From positions 1 to 31,465 of the forward strand of contig JABRWB010000067.1 in the NCBI GenBank assembly GCA_039961635.1: a DNA stretch of 31,465 nucleotides. Direction: 5' to 3'. The translations under genes and the position numbers were made by a program. The stretch is from a bacterium. Lineage in GTDB: Bacteria > 4484-113 > JAGGVC01. A model generated the notes under the pieces. It was not told where the DNA came from and did not search any database. It was given only the letters and a program-made list of their open reading frames with translations. How positions within the stretch are numbered: the first letter of the stretch is position 1; each line of letters begins with the position of its first letter. Below are positions 7,603 through 15,826 of the stretch, in pieces.

Positions 7603-8283
7603 GTGGATCAATCCGCTTTGTTCAATTCCGAGCGCCTTCGCCTGCTCGTAATCAGCGATCAGCACAACAGCGAGCAGGGTCTGTTATGGGTGCACACGCT
7701 GATTCGGGAGTACTCGCCCGACATCGTGATTCATCTGGGCGACATAATTTCGACGCGTCCGGCCAGCTTCGCGCGTGAAACGCTGCGAAGTTTGGTTTCC
7801 GCGAATATCCCGGTTTTGGTCATACCGGGCAACAACGACCCGCGTGAAAACCTTCCGGACATAGCCAAATCCGGCGCGGTTTCGCTTCACGAAAATTTTT
7901 TCGAATTCGGAGGCGTGAAATTCGTCGGGCGCGGCGGCTCCAATCCTACGCCGTTCAATACGGTGTTTGAAGAGGACGACGATTCGATGGCCGCGTCGAT
8001 ATCTTCCCTTGTCGCGCCTGGAGACGTATGGTGCCTTCACGCGCCGGTGTACGGTTTTCGCGACCGGGTGCCTTCCGGAGAGCATATGGGAGTTAAGAGC
8101 TTTAGAAGCCTGCTCAATTCCGCCCGTCCGTGGGTTGTGCTTTCCGGGCATATCCACGATGACTGGGGAATAGACGTTTACAAGGGCACGCACTTCATCA
8201 ATCCGGGAGCGTTGCTTGAGATGCGCGCCGCAATCGTTGACTTAACCAGGCCGCTCGTCGCGGTGCACTTCCTGCACGCTTAA
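7603..8283 (+). CDS. Calcineurin-like metallophosphoesterase (YfcE/MJ0936-like)
   Basis: A 226-residue protein, GTG start at 7603. All metal-binding blocks of the calcineurin-like phosphoesterase fold are present in order: SDQH (D19, H21), LGD (D47), GNND (N77-D79), LHAP and GHIH near residue 180, then NPG before the C-terminus. It probably dimerises and hydrolyses phosphodiesters with Mn2+ or a similar metal in the cytoplasm. The substrate is not predictable. It converges with the minus-strand gene that ends at 8290. Confidence 0.9.
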   Translation: MDQSALFNSERLRLLVISDQHNSEQGLLWVHTLIREYSPDIVIHLGDIISTRPASFARETLRSLVSANIPVLVIPGNNDPRENLPDIAKSGAVSLHENFFEFGGVKFVGRGGSNPTPFNTVFEEDDDSMAASISSLVAPGDVWCLHAPVYGFRDRVPSGEHMGVKSFRSLLNSARPWVVLSGHIHDDWGIDVYKGTHFINPGALLEMRAAIVDLTRPLVAVHFLHA

Positions 8284-8289
8284 AACGAA

Positions 8290-9075
8290 CTATTCGGAAA
8301 TATTCGAGTCGATCCATTCAAGCAATTCCGAGAATGCGGCCTCGGTTTCGCGGCGGAGAGCGGCGGATTCGGTGCCGGGCGCAATCGCTCTTATCGCCCA
8401 AATCCTGCCTCCGGTTTTTATGCAAACGCCGAAAACGGCGAGCGCAGATTCGGCGTCACCGCCTTTTGCGGGCGCATCGGATTTGGCCATCTCCCTGACG
8501 AACCGGATTTTCGAGGTTTTTCCCGAAGCGGTCAATGCTGCGCGCTTGGCCAACTCGACATCCGCCGGGTAGCTAATATAAGGTTCGTCCTCGCCGACTT
8601 CGCCAAGAATCCGCTTCAGGAAATCGGATAAGTTTTTTTCGCTTTCGCCAGGCAACGAAAAAAGCACGAGGCCTCCCTGCGCGGGATCGCCGTAAACCAC
8701 GCCCTCGACGCTGCCCGTCTCCGGCGGCTTTTCAATGCCGACAAATCTCGGCAGTCCCACTATAAAGCTGCCGCGGATGAGTTTTTTTCCGCGGATTTCG
8801 GCGGGAAGCCGTACCCCGTTGACCGAAGTAACCGCATCCGAAAGCTGCCACCTGCCGAAGACCGGAATCATGATGCCGCTCGCGGCGGCAAGAAGCGCGA
8901 AAACACCCAGCCAGGTTGCAACAGACAGCGATGGATTCGGATTACGGAGGCGAAATTTGGCCTTTTGCTTCGCGGGCACGTTCACCGATTCGGAAAAAAC
9001 GCGCTCCCGCGCGCCGTCGCCTTCGGATAAAGGTTTATTTTGATCGATTTCATTTGGCTTACCGGAGCGGGGCAC
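8290..9075 (-). CDS. Single-pass membrane protein of unknown function
   Basis: A 261-residue protein. Residues 1-50 are polar, residues about 52-75 form one hydrophobic helix (WLGVFALLAAASGIMIPVF), and the remainder is a periplasmic or extracytoplasmic domain with no cysteine pattern or motif I know (RGSFIVGLPRFVGIEK, GLVLFSLPGESEKN, FSELLEWIDSNISE). The GTG start at 9075 is chosen because TGATAAAAT ends 6 bases upstream and there is no Shine-Dalgarno sequence, so the transcript is probably leaderless. I do not recognise the family. Confidence 0.75.
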   Translation of the reverse strand: MPRSGKPNEIDQNKPLSEGDGARERVFSESVNVPAKQKAKFRLRNPNPSLSVATWLGVFALLAAASGIMIPVFGRWQLSDAVTSVNGVRLPAEIRGKKLIRGSFIVGLPRFVGIEKPPETGSVEGVVYGDPAQGGLVLFSLPGESEKNLSDFLKRILGEVGEDEPYISYPADVELAKRAALTASGKTSKIRFVREMAKSDAPAKGGDAESALAVFGVCIKTGGRIWAIRAIAPGTESAALRRETEAAFSELLEWIDSNISE

Positions 9076-9081
9076 GGCGGA

Positions 9082-9090
9082 ATTTTATCA
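9082..9090 (-). promoter_or_regulatory. Extended -10 of a leaderless promoter
   Basis: Minus strand TGATAAAAT (TG at 9090-9089, TAAAAT 9087-9082) ends 6 bases before the GTG at 9075. It lies in the 20 bases between the DedA stop (9096) and this start, so the downstream gene can be transcribed on its own. Confidence 0.7.
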
Positions 9091-9095
9091 GCAAA

Positions 9096-9722
9096 TCAGG
9101 ACTGCTCAGGCTTGCCGCGGCCGCGGATTTTGACAGCCCAATAGACTATAAGCCCCACCAAAACCGCCGCGACAATGTAATCCGCGAAATGGAAGTACTT
9201 TCCAAGCTTGTCCCAGTTTTCGCCGGCCTTAAAACCTGCGAAGGTCAACAACCAGCACCATGGAATGCAGCCAATGAAGCTCAAAACGGAGAACCGCCAC
9301 AAATTCATCCGGCTGATTCCTGCGGGAAGGCTGATGAAGGTGCGGATGATGGGAAGATTTCTGGTGAAAAATACCGTCGCCTCGCCGTAGCGGTTGAAAA
9401 AGCGGTCGGCGACGGCAAGCTCGTGCTCCTTTATGAATAACCATCGGCCGTACTTTTCCAAAAACGGCCTGCCCCCGTAATAGCCGATCGCATAGCTTGC
9501 AAGGCTGCCCAGCAAATTGCCCACCGCGCCGGCGAAAACCACCGGCCACATCGAAAACTCGCCTTCCCAGACCAAAAATCCAGCGAAGGGCATGATTATC
9601 TCGCTCGGAAGAGGCACGTTCGCGCTTTCAATGGCCATGAGCAAGGCGACGCCGACGTAACCGGTCGCGGATATCACGTCCTTCACCCAGGCGGCAATCG
9701 GTGCGATTATCGTTTCAAGCAT
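9096..9722 (-). CDS. DedA-family membrane protein
   Basis: A 208-residue protein beginning at the ATG 9722 (MLETIIAPIAAW). An in-frame GTG at 9758 is possible but lies on top of a likely extended -10 (TGGTATCAT, 9758-9750), so I prefer 9722. Family signatures are ESANVPLPSEIIMPFAGF near residue 35, YYGGRPFLEKYGRWLF, and the amphipathic FFTRNLPIIRTFISLPAGISRM block containing the conserved Arg and Pro. Four to five hydrophobic segments. DedA proteins act as phospholipid (undecaprenyl-phosphate or PE) flippases or proton-dependent transporters in the inner membrane. The specific lipid cannot be told here. Confidence 0.9.
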   Translation of the reverse strand: MLETIIAPIAAWVKDVISATGYVGVALLMAIESANVPLPSEIIMPFAGFLVWEGEFSMWPVVFAGAVGNLLGSLASYAIGYYGGRPFLEKYGRWLFIKEHELAVADRFFNRYGEATVFFTRNLPIIRTFISLPAGISRMNLWRFSVLSFIGCIPWCWLLTFAGFKAGENWDKLGKYFHFADYIVAAVLVGLIVYWAVKIRGRGKPEQS

Positions 9723-9758
9723 GCGCGTCGCCCGGAATCGGGCGCGGGATGATACCAC

Positions 9759-10201
9759 GCCGAAGCCCGCAGCGGGCTGAACATGTCAAATCTGGTAACA
9801 GAGGTTAAAAGTTGTAAAAGCACCTGGATATTCTTGAAGAAGCAGGGTTAAATATACCGGCGGCGGCCAAACTTCCCCTTTGACGCCGCCATGTTCCTTT
9901 ACTCGGCTGCTTTTGCGGATTCGCGGATGCAAGGTCCACACCCCCGGACCGACCGGTAAGCGGACGCGATTCGAAGAAGCGGTCCTCTCTTCAACCTGGG
10001 TCTACCCCCGGTCGGCGCGCCAAGCCCGGAATCCGTCGCGAGCCGGAGCTTGAACAGGGCGTGCCGGCCGGCCGGGAACCCTTTTGGTACTTCCTCAACG
10101 AATCAGCGCGCGCCGTCCAATTCCTCTCCCTTTGGCGGCGCTGCGCGCGTGAATGAACGGAGAAAGCCCGCATTGCGTCGAAACGCGGGGCGCATGGCGG
10201 G
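9759..10201. other. GC-rich region without a convincing gene; several inverted repeats
   Basis: About 440 bases between DedA (minus) and the S55 gene (plus) lack a protein-like frame. Inverted repeats are visible: a GCCCGC/GCGGGC palindrome near 9768-9780, GGCGGCG (9860-9866) with CGCCGCC (9885-9891), and GGTCC/GGACC near 9933-9950. I found no match by eye to tRNA, SRP RNA, RNase P, tmRNA or a common riboswitch. It may encode a structured RNA or be a decayed spacer. Confidence 0.45.
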
Positions 10202-10230
10202 TTGACAGTGCCCGATTCGCAATCTAAACT
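10202..10230 (+). promoter_or_regulatory. Sigma70-type promoter of the S55 gene
   Basis: TTGACA (10202-10207), a 17-base spacer and TAAACT (10225-10230): a near-consensus promoter. Transcription would start about 10237, giving a leader of roughly 20 bases that contains the GGAG ribosome-binding site at 10247-10250. Confidence 0.88.
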
Positions 10231-10255
10231 CAACCTGTTTTCAAATGGAGTTGAT

Positions 10256-12370
10256 ATGAAATTAAAGCTGGCGTTCTTTCTTGCCGTCGGGCTTGCGTTG
10301 CTTGCTTCGCTCCGTCCGCTTTCCGCGCAGGAGTTTTTCGCGCTGGAAGATATTTACCCCGGGCTCAAGGGCAAGGGCAAAACCGTGATAGAAGGCACGC
10401 GCATCGACGAGTTCGATGTCGAAGTGATCGACGTGATTCCCCAAGGCTGGATTGACGGCGGCCCGATGATTCTCGCCCGCATGACCGGTTCGGTTGTGGA
10501 CTTTTCCGACGGGATCGCAGCCGGATATTCGGGCAGCCCTGTTTACTTCAACGGTAAGCTTGCGGGCGCAGTTTCGAGCGCCATTCCGGGGACCGACACT
10601 CACGTGGGTGGCATCACGCCGATCCGTTCCATGATGAGCGCGCTTCCGCCGGACGAAGAGCTGGACGTGAGCGGAAAAAGCGTGCTCCCGCTGGCTTCAA
10701 CCCAGTTCTCTTCCGGACCTGGGGGCATGGTGGTGCCCGAGGAAACTACCGCGCCAAAAATAATCTGGACTACGGATTGGGCGAAAGCCGAAAAAATGAA
10801 CAAAAAAGGCGGCGGAACGCTGTACGCCGTTCCGCTGGGAGGAGAGCTCCTGATTCGAGGCGCCAATCCTCGCGCGCTGGAAAAAATCAAACACATAGTC
10901 AATTCCAATCCGCTTCTTTCCCAGCTTACGCCTGTGCAGAGCAGGATGACGCCGAAGGGGTTCGGATTTCTCAAGCCCCGCACGCCCGTCACCGAGCTTC
11001 AGCCGGGAGACGCGATATCGTTCGCTCTCGTGACGGGGGATTTCGACTTGTCGGGTCTTGGAACGCTTACCTACATTGATGATGCGGGCCGGGTGCTCGC
11101 GCTCGGCCACCCTATGTTCGCGACCGGCAGGGCGAATATGCCTTTCGGCAAGGCATACGTTGCCTACACGTACGGCGACATTATGCGCGGATTCAAGGAC
11201 GGGTACATGATCGGCCAGTCCGGCACGATTACGACGGACCAGCTCAGCGCGGTCGGCGGCAGGATCGGCCTTGAACCCGATATGGTCGAGCTCTCCGTAC
11301 GTGTGAACGACATTGACAGGGGGCGCGACAGAACGTTCAATTTCAAAGTAATCCGTGAAAAAACCCTGTTTGAAGCGCTGGTATATGCAGTCACGCTTCA
11401 ATCGTATTACGAACACCTGGATCGCGACGGCGGCGGAACCATACGCATCGCATACAAGATCGAGGCTGATGGTTTGGAAAAGCCTTTCGAGCGCGAGAAT
11501 TACTTTTACGACGAATACGATGCAGTAAGCTTCCTTGCCGCGGAAGCCCTGCCGACGGCCGCGTTGATTGTTTTTAACAATTATCGCGAAATCAAGATCA
11601 AGAAGTTCTCGATTGATATCAAGGTCACCAAGAATCGCGTCAACGCATCCATCGACAAGGCCGAGATTATTTCGCCGAACGGGGAAGCCGCGGCCGCCCC
11701 TGCCGCCGCGCCTGCACATGCCGCGGAGGCCGGCGGGAACTCCGCCGAAGGGGAGGGCAATGCCCAACCGCAAGGCGCGAACGTTCAGGAAACCCAGGAA
11801 GTGAGAGAGCCCGCCCCGCCGAAAATCGAGGAAGAAGGTGCGAAAACATCGCCCGATCTTACGGTGCGTGAGTTCGTGCCGGGGGAAATCGTCAGGCTCA
11901 AGGTCAAGCTTCAGCCCTTCCGCAAGGATTCGATAGAGCAGGAATTTACAATCAGGATTCCGCGCGACTTTCCAACAGGTTCGACTTCGCTCATCGTGCA
12001 GGGCGGCGGCGGCTTGGTCAGCGTTTACAACGAGTTCGGCGGAAAGGGGACCGTGCTTTTTCCGGTCAGCGGCGGCCCGCTTCCACTCGGGCCGGAAATT
12101 CTCTCGATTGACGAGGCGCTTGAAAAGATACAGAAAGGTGAAACGAACAACCTTCTGATGATTGTCATTCCTCGTCCGCCGACGCCGGAGCAACAGCAGG
12201 CCGAAGCCCAAGGCGTTTCCACGGAAGGATTGCTCACCGATGAAGAGAAACAGGTCAAGGTGACTGTCCCGATGGATTTCGTGATTTACGACTCGTTCAT
12301 GATCCCGATCAACATCGTGAAAGAAAAGACGAAAACGGAAAACGGCGGCGCATCGAAAAACGGAAAGTAA
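10256..12370 (+). CDS. Secreted SpoIVB/S55-peptidase-like protein
   Basis: A 704-residue protein starting at ATG 10256, 5 bases after GGAG. An in-frame TTG at 10202 is the -35 box and is not used. Residues 1-24 are a signal peptide (cleavage near LSA|Q). The serine-peptidase S55 signature is YSGSPVYFNGKLAGAVSS (candidate nucleophile S94) followed by GGITPI near 118. A second signature VLALGHPMFATG supplies a candidate H285. In B. subtilis SpoIVB the His motif precedes the Ser motif, whereas here the order is reversed. An Ala/Glu/Pro-rich linker spans about residues 475-535, followed by a beta-rich C-terminal domain. The role is unknown; processing or scaffolding at the envelope is a guess. 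The 2',3'-phosphodiesterase gene follows 15 bases later. Confidence 0.82.
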   Translation: MKLKLAFFLAVGLALLASLRPLSAQEFFALEDIYPGLKGKGKTVIEGTRIDEFDVEVIDVIPQGWIDGGPMILARMTGSVVDFSDGIAAGYSGSPVYFNGKLAGAVSSAIPGTDTHVGGITPIRSMMSALPPDEELDVSGKSVLPLASTQFSSGPGGMVVPEETTAPKIIWTTDWAKAEKMNKKGGGTLYAVPLGGELLIRGANPRALEKIKHIVNSNPLLSQLTPVQSRMTPKGFGFLKPRTPVTELQPGDAISFALVTGDFDLSGLGTLTYIDDAGRVLALGHPMFATGRANMPFGKAYVAYTYGDIMRGFKDGYMIGQSGTITTDQLSAVGGRIGLEPDMVELSVRVNDIDRGRDRTFNFKVIREKTLFEALVYAVTLQSYYEHLDRDGGGTIRIAYKIEADGLEKPFERENYFYDEYDAVSFLAAEALPTAALIVFNNYREIKIKKFSIDIKVTKNRVNASIDKAEIISPNGEAAAAPAAAPAHAAEAGGNSAEGEGNAQPQGANVQETQEVREPAPPKIEEEGAKTSPDLTVREFVPGEIVRLKVKLQPFRKDSIEQEFTIRIPRDFPTGSTSLIVQGGGGLVSVYNEFGGKGTVLFPVSGGPLPLGPEILSIDEALEKIQKGETNNLLMIVIPRPPTPEQQQAEAQGVSTEGLLTDEEKQVKVTVPMDFVIYDSFMIPINIVKEKTKTENGGASKNGK

Positions 12371-12385
12371 AGGACTCGACGGCAT

Positions 12386-13027
12386 ATGGTCGCCGGCGGA
12401 AAAATCGGCGTTCCGGAAGGAATGAGCAGAGTTTTTTTCGCTCTTCCTGTTTCCGGGAATGCGCGGAAAGCGGTTGCGGACATCGCCGCGCGCGCCTCTC
12501 GCGATTTCGACGAAATCCGGTGGGTTCCCGCCGCGAACTATCATTTAACCCTTAAGTTCTTGGGCGAAGTCCCAAGCGCGGAGCTTGACGCGGTCCGCGA
12601 AGCCGTCGGATTAATCCCGGCCGGATTTCCGGCGTTGCCAATTTCTTTCGACTGCCTTGATTTTTTCGGGCCGCCGCGGCTTCCCCGCGTGCTTTTCGTA
12701 AGGGGCGAAAGAGGCGGCGAAGCAGAAAAAACTTACGCGCGGCTCGCTTTGTCGCTCGAAGAAGCCGTACGCGGCTGGTGCAAGCCGGAAGAACGCCCGT
12801 TCAGGGCGCATCTGACCTTGGGAAGATTCCGGATGCCGCGACCCGGCGAAAGGATAAGCGCTGCGAACGAAAAAGCCATCCGCGCGCTCGCATCCGGAAA
12901 GCTTGAATATGCAAAATTCAGTCCGATCGAAAGCCGCGCGGACCGAATCGTGTTGTACGAAAGCAGCTTTACGCGCGAAGGCGTGTCCTATTCGGAAATT
13001 GCCTTTTGGCCGCTCGCCGGGGGCTGA
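12386..13027 (+). CDS. thpR: RNA 2',3'-cyclic phosphodiesterase / 2'-5' RNA ligase family
   Basis: Two H-x-T motifs define the 2H phosphoesterase fold: H53-L-T in NYHLTLKFLG and H142-L-T in RAHLTLGRF. The protein is 213 residues from ATG 12386, or 201 from ATG 12422 (MSRVFFALPV), which fits the family N-terminus better but has its GGAAGGA directly abutting the start. I list the longer form and consider the true start undecided. Family members open 2',3'-cyclic phosphates on RNA and can join 2'-5' ends in vitro; the cellular substrate is uncertain. It probably shares a transcript with the S55 gene and converges on leuD. Confidence 0.88.
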   Translation: MVAGGKIGVPEGMSRVFFALPVSGNARKAVADIAARASRDFDEIRWVPAANYHLTLKFLGEVPSAELDAVREAVGLIPAGFPALPISFDCLDFFGPPRLPRVLFVRGERGGEAEKTYARLALSLEEAVRGWCKPEERPFRAHLTLGRFRMPRPGERISAANEKAIRALASGKLEYAKFSPIESRADRIVLYESSFTREGVSYSEIAFWPLAGG

Positions 13028-13048
13028 AAAAAGCGCAGCGCGGCTGGA

Positions 13049-13546
13049 CTAAATTTCAGCGCCGGCGATTCTAGCTTTTGTGTAAGGAATCAACCCGCCG
13101 GCATCCAGGATTTTGCGCACCTGGGGCGGAAACGGGGGAAACGCGAACTCGCGATTTGAAACGCGGATAACACCGCAACCTTCGTCGATCTCCATTTCGC
13201 CGCCGTGTTCCGCCGCATCCACCGCCGCGGGACACGCGATAACCATCAGACCGCAGTTGATAGCGTTCCGGAAATAAATCCGCGCGAAGCTTTTGGCGAC
13301 CACCGCTGATACGCCGCTTGCGACCAGGCAAATCGCGGCCTGCTCTCGGCTGGAGCCGCATCCGAAGTTCTTGCCCGCAACGACGATGTCGCCCTTGGCT
13401 ACGCCCGCCGCGAAAGCGGAATCGAGATCCTCCAAGGCGTGCGCGGCCATCTCCGCGGGATCTGTAACCGTATATGTGTATTTTCCCGGGAAAATAACAT
13501 CCGTGTTGATGTCGTCGCCGTATTTCCAGATGCGCCCTTTATTCAT
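13049..13546 (-). CDS. leuD: 3-isopropylmalate dehydratase small subunit (LeuD-type)
   Basis: A 165-residue aconitase-type swivel domain. ATG 13546 follows GGGAGGA. Typical blocks are WKYGDDINTDVIFPGKYTYT near the start, GDIVVAGKNFGCGSSREQAA (GCGSSRE loop contacting substrate) and VVAKSFARIYFRNAINCGL. With the large subunit LeuC it would isomerise 2- and 3-isopropylmalate in leucine synthesis. The short form is also used by homoaconitase and dimethylmalate dehydratase, so substrate is not fixed. No large subunit lies in the window. It starts 12 bases after the TIM-barrel gene ends, so the two are co-transcribed. Confidence 0.87.
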   Translation of the reverse strand: MNKGRIWKYGDDINTDVIFPGKYTYTVTDPAEMAAHALEDLDSAFAAGVAKGDIVVAGKNFGCGSSREQAAICLVASGVSAVVAKSFARIYFRNAINCGLMVIACPAAVDAAEHGGEMEIDEGCGVIRVSNREFAFPPFPPQVRKILDAGGLIPYTKARIAGAEI

Positions 13547-13558
13547 CCGTCCTCCCGC

Positions 13559-14431
13559 TCAAGCTCTGCCGGCAGCCCTGACCTGCCTAATCCCGCCTTT
13601 TACAGGCTGGTCTATGGATTCCCACATTTCGCAGAGCCACCTGCCCGCATCCACCGTGCGATCGAGATACGGCTCGAACGGCTCGCTGCCCCAGCTTGAA
13701 TTCTCGAACATCAGACACCGCAGCCTGCCCGCTCGCTTGAGAATCGCCATACACTCGTGCCAGGCGAATCCGTTGGTTCCCGGAATAAGATGATCGTCGC
13801 CCAGTCCGTCGCTGTCCGAAAGGTGTGTTGTCACGATGTGATCAGCCCACCTTTTGACGAAATCAAGCGGTTCCGGATTGCCGATCTGGATATGGCATGT
13901 ATCCAGGCAGATTTTAAGCTCTTCGGCGGGAAACTCCTCGATTACGTTGTCTATCAGCCGTTGGCTGCGGTAGATGTAAGGCTGGTTTTCGATAACGATT
14001 TCGACTCCGTACGGCCTGGCGTAGTCAATCAGGTCCAAAAGCCTGCCCGTCGTTCGCTTTGTTGCTTCCCCCAGGTCTGCAAAAGCGAGATCCGGATAGC
14101 TGGAAACGTGCACGACGAGATACTGGGTGCCGAGTTCGACGCATGAGCGCACAGCCTGGCGGTGAACCGCAAGCGTCGCGTCGGTAATGTCGGGATCGTC
14201 CAGCGTGAAATCCAGCCGGGGCGAAATGGGACCGTGCAGGTGGTCAACGGATAGCTTGCGAAGGCCGATGGCCTTTTTTACCTGAACAAGGATATCCGGC
14301 TGGGCAAGCGGAATTTTGCGCTCGTCCGAAATTGCAATCCGCCTTATTCCGGCGGCCCGAATAAGGTCGAGTCTGCGCTCGAATGGCACATCAAAGTCAA
14401 TTAAAGTGGAAACGCCGAATTGAATAGACAT
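13559..14431 (-). CDS. Xylose-isomerase-like TIM-barrel protein (AP endonuclease 2 superfamily)
   Basis: A 290-residue protein, start taken at ATG 14431 (MSIQFGVSTLIDFD). An upstream in-frame TTG (14464) is too close to the -10. The barrel shows the metal-site pattern of the superfamily: IVIENQPYIY (Glu), ICLDTCHIQIGNPEP (Asp, His), THLSDSDGLGDDHLIPGTNGFAW (His/Asp pair) and LMFENSS (Glu). Such proteins are sugar or inosose isomerases/epimerases, or endonuclease IV relatives. Nothing here fixes the substrate. It is first in a two-gene unit with leuD. No clear Shine-Dalgarno sequence precedes the ATG. Confidence 0.85.
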   Translation of the reverse strand: MSIQFGVSTLIDFDVPFERRLDLIRAAGIRRIAISDERKIPLAQPDILVQVKKAIGLRKLSVDHLHGPISPRLDFTLDDPDITDATLAVHRQAVRSCVELGTQYLVVHVSSYPDLAFADLGEATKRTTGRLLDLIDYARPYGVEIVIENQPYIYRSQRLIDNVIEEFPAEELKICLDTCHIQIGNPEPLDFVKRWADHIVTTHLSDSDGLGDDHLIPGTNGFAWHECMAILKRAGRLRCLMFENSSWGSEPFEPYLDRTVDAGRWLCEMWESIDQPVKGGIRQVRAAGRA

Positions 14432-14465
14432 CCGTCTGAACGGCCGACAACGGCCCAGCCGCAAA

Positions 14466-14474
14466 ATATTAGCA
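14466..14474 (-). promoter_or_regulatory. Extended -10 for the TIM-barrel/leuD unit
   Basis: Minus strand TGCTAATAT (TAATAT at 14471-14466) lies 34 bases before the ATG at 14431, in the 81-base gap after the CoA-transferase gene. It would give a leader of about 28 bases. Confidence 0.55.
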
Positions 14475-14512
14475 CAGAAGCCCGAAAAATGCCCGGTTTC
14501 GGCGCGTTTCGG

Positions 14513-15808
14513 CTAAATCCGCAAGTTACGGAGAGCCGCTTCTTTCTCAAGCGCTTCCCGGTGATCCGGGTGCGCGATGCTGATAAGCGCCTTCGCCCTT
14601 TCCCTCAGGTTCAGCCCGAAAAGATGGACGATGCCGTATTCGGTGGCGACATAGTCTGCGTCAGCACGCGAAGTGACGATTCCGGCTCCCGGCTCAAGGT
14701 GCGGAACGATGCGGGACTTGTCCTTTGCCAACGAAGGCAGCGCGATTATGGCTTTGCCGCCTTCGCTGCGCGTCGCGCCCCGGACGAAATCCACCTGGCC
14801 GCCGAAGCCGCTGTAAATTGATTTTCCAATCGAATCGCTGCATATTTGGCCGGTTATGTCCACCGCAATCGCGCTGTTGATGGAAATCATGTTCTTGTTC
14901 TGCGAAATGATAAACGGATCGTTGACGTACTCCGTCGGGTGCATCTCGATCACGGGATTGTTGTGGACGAAGTCGTACAGCTTTCTCGTCCCCATCATGA
15001 AGCTGGCGACGATTTTGCCCGTGTGTATGTTCTTCTTTTCGCAGTTGATAACGCCTTCCTCGAAAAGCGCCTGCACGCCGTCGGAGAACATTTCGGTGTG
15101 GATGCCCAAATTGCGTTTTTCCCGCAGGAACATCAGGACGGCGTCGGGTATTGCGCCGATTCCCATCTGCAGGCAAGCACCGTCATCGATTTCGTCGGCG
15201 ACGACTTTGCCGATTTCCCGGTAAACGTCCGTCATTTCCGGTGCTTGCGGTACTTCGACAATCGGCTCGTCCACTTCTACGATGTAGTTTATTTTGGAGA
15301 GATGAACGAAGGAATCGCCCAGCGTGCGGGGCATCTGAGGATTCACCTGCGCAATCACTTTGCGGGCGCAGCGAACCGCGGAGAGCGTCGTTCCGATGTC
15401 CACGCCCAAACTGACGAATCCATGTTCGTCAGGCGGGGAGCAATGGATCAAAGCCACATCCAGCTTGATCCTGCCCGTGTACCAGAGCTTTGGAATTTCG
15501 TGCAGGTGAATGGGCATCCAGTCAGCGCGTCCCTCGGCTATTGCCTTGCGCACATTCGAGCCGGCGAACAATGCGATGTGCCTGAAATGCCCCTCGTTGC
15601 CTTCCTCGACATAAGGCGCGGCGCCGAATGTCAGGATATGGAAGATTTTGACGTCGAAAAGGTCGTCGCGCCTGGCGCCCAAAGCCTCGACGAGGCTTTG
15701 CGGAGTTGCGCATCCCGGATGAATATAGATTTGATTTCCGCTTTTAACGGTCATCAAGGCCTTTTCGAATGTAGTCAACTTGTCCTTGTACAAGCTGCTT
15801 AAAACCAT
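14513..15808 (-). CDS. Acetyl-CoA hydrolase / 4-hydroxybutyrate CoA-transferase family protein
   Basis: A 431-residue protein, ATG 15808, with AAGAGGAG about 11 bases upstream overlapping the ald stop. Class I CoA-transferase features: the catalytic Glu in LGIHTEMFSDG (E239), which forms the glutamyl-CoA thioester; HCSPPDEHGFVSLGVD; and YSGFGGQVDFVRGA with GGKAIIALPS near the C-terminus. The family moves CoA between acetyl-CoA and carboxylates such as 4-hydroxybutyrate, butyrate or succinate, or hydrolyses acetyl-CoA. The exact acid is not predictable. It is 18 bases downstream of alanine dehydrogenase, pointing to a joint role in amino-acid catabolism or fermentation. Confidence 0.9.
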   Translation of the reverse strand: MVLSSLYKDKLTTFEKALMTVKSGNQIYIHPGCATPQSLVEALGARRDDLFDVKIFHILTFGAAPYVEEGNEGHFRHIALFAGSNVRKAIAEGRADWMPIHLHEIPKLWYTGRIKLDVALIHCSPPDEHGFVSLGVDIGTTLSAVRCARKVIAQVNPQMPRTLGDSFVHLSKINYIVEVDEPIVEVPQAPEMTDVYREIGKVVADEIDDGACLQMGIGAIPDAVLMFLREKRNLGIHTEMFSDGVQALFEEGVINCEKKNIHTGKIVASFMMGTRKLYDFVHNNPVIEMHPTEYVNDPFIISQNKNMISINSAIAVDITGQICSDSIGKSIYSGFGGQVDFVRGATRSEGGKAIIALPSLAKDKSRIVPHLEPGAGIVTSRADADYVATEYGIVHLFGLNLRERAKALISIAHPDHREALEKEAALRNLRI

Positions 15809-15826
15809 TGGGTGGGAATCTCCTCT

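Noticed and set aside
9991-10233. 80-codon minus-strand frame in the gene-free stretch
   Set aside because: Arg/Ser/Pro-rich with no motif, running over the S55 promoter.
10202-10255. TTG start at 10202 for the S55 gene
   Set aside because: The TTG is part of the TTGACA -35 box; the ATG at 10256 has a ribosome-binding site and signal peptide.
10697-12544. A 615-codon minus-strand frame opposite the S55 gene
   Set aside because: Arg/His-rich, no domain, entirely antisense to a gene with signal peptide, motifs, promoter and ribosome-binding site.
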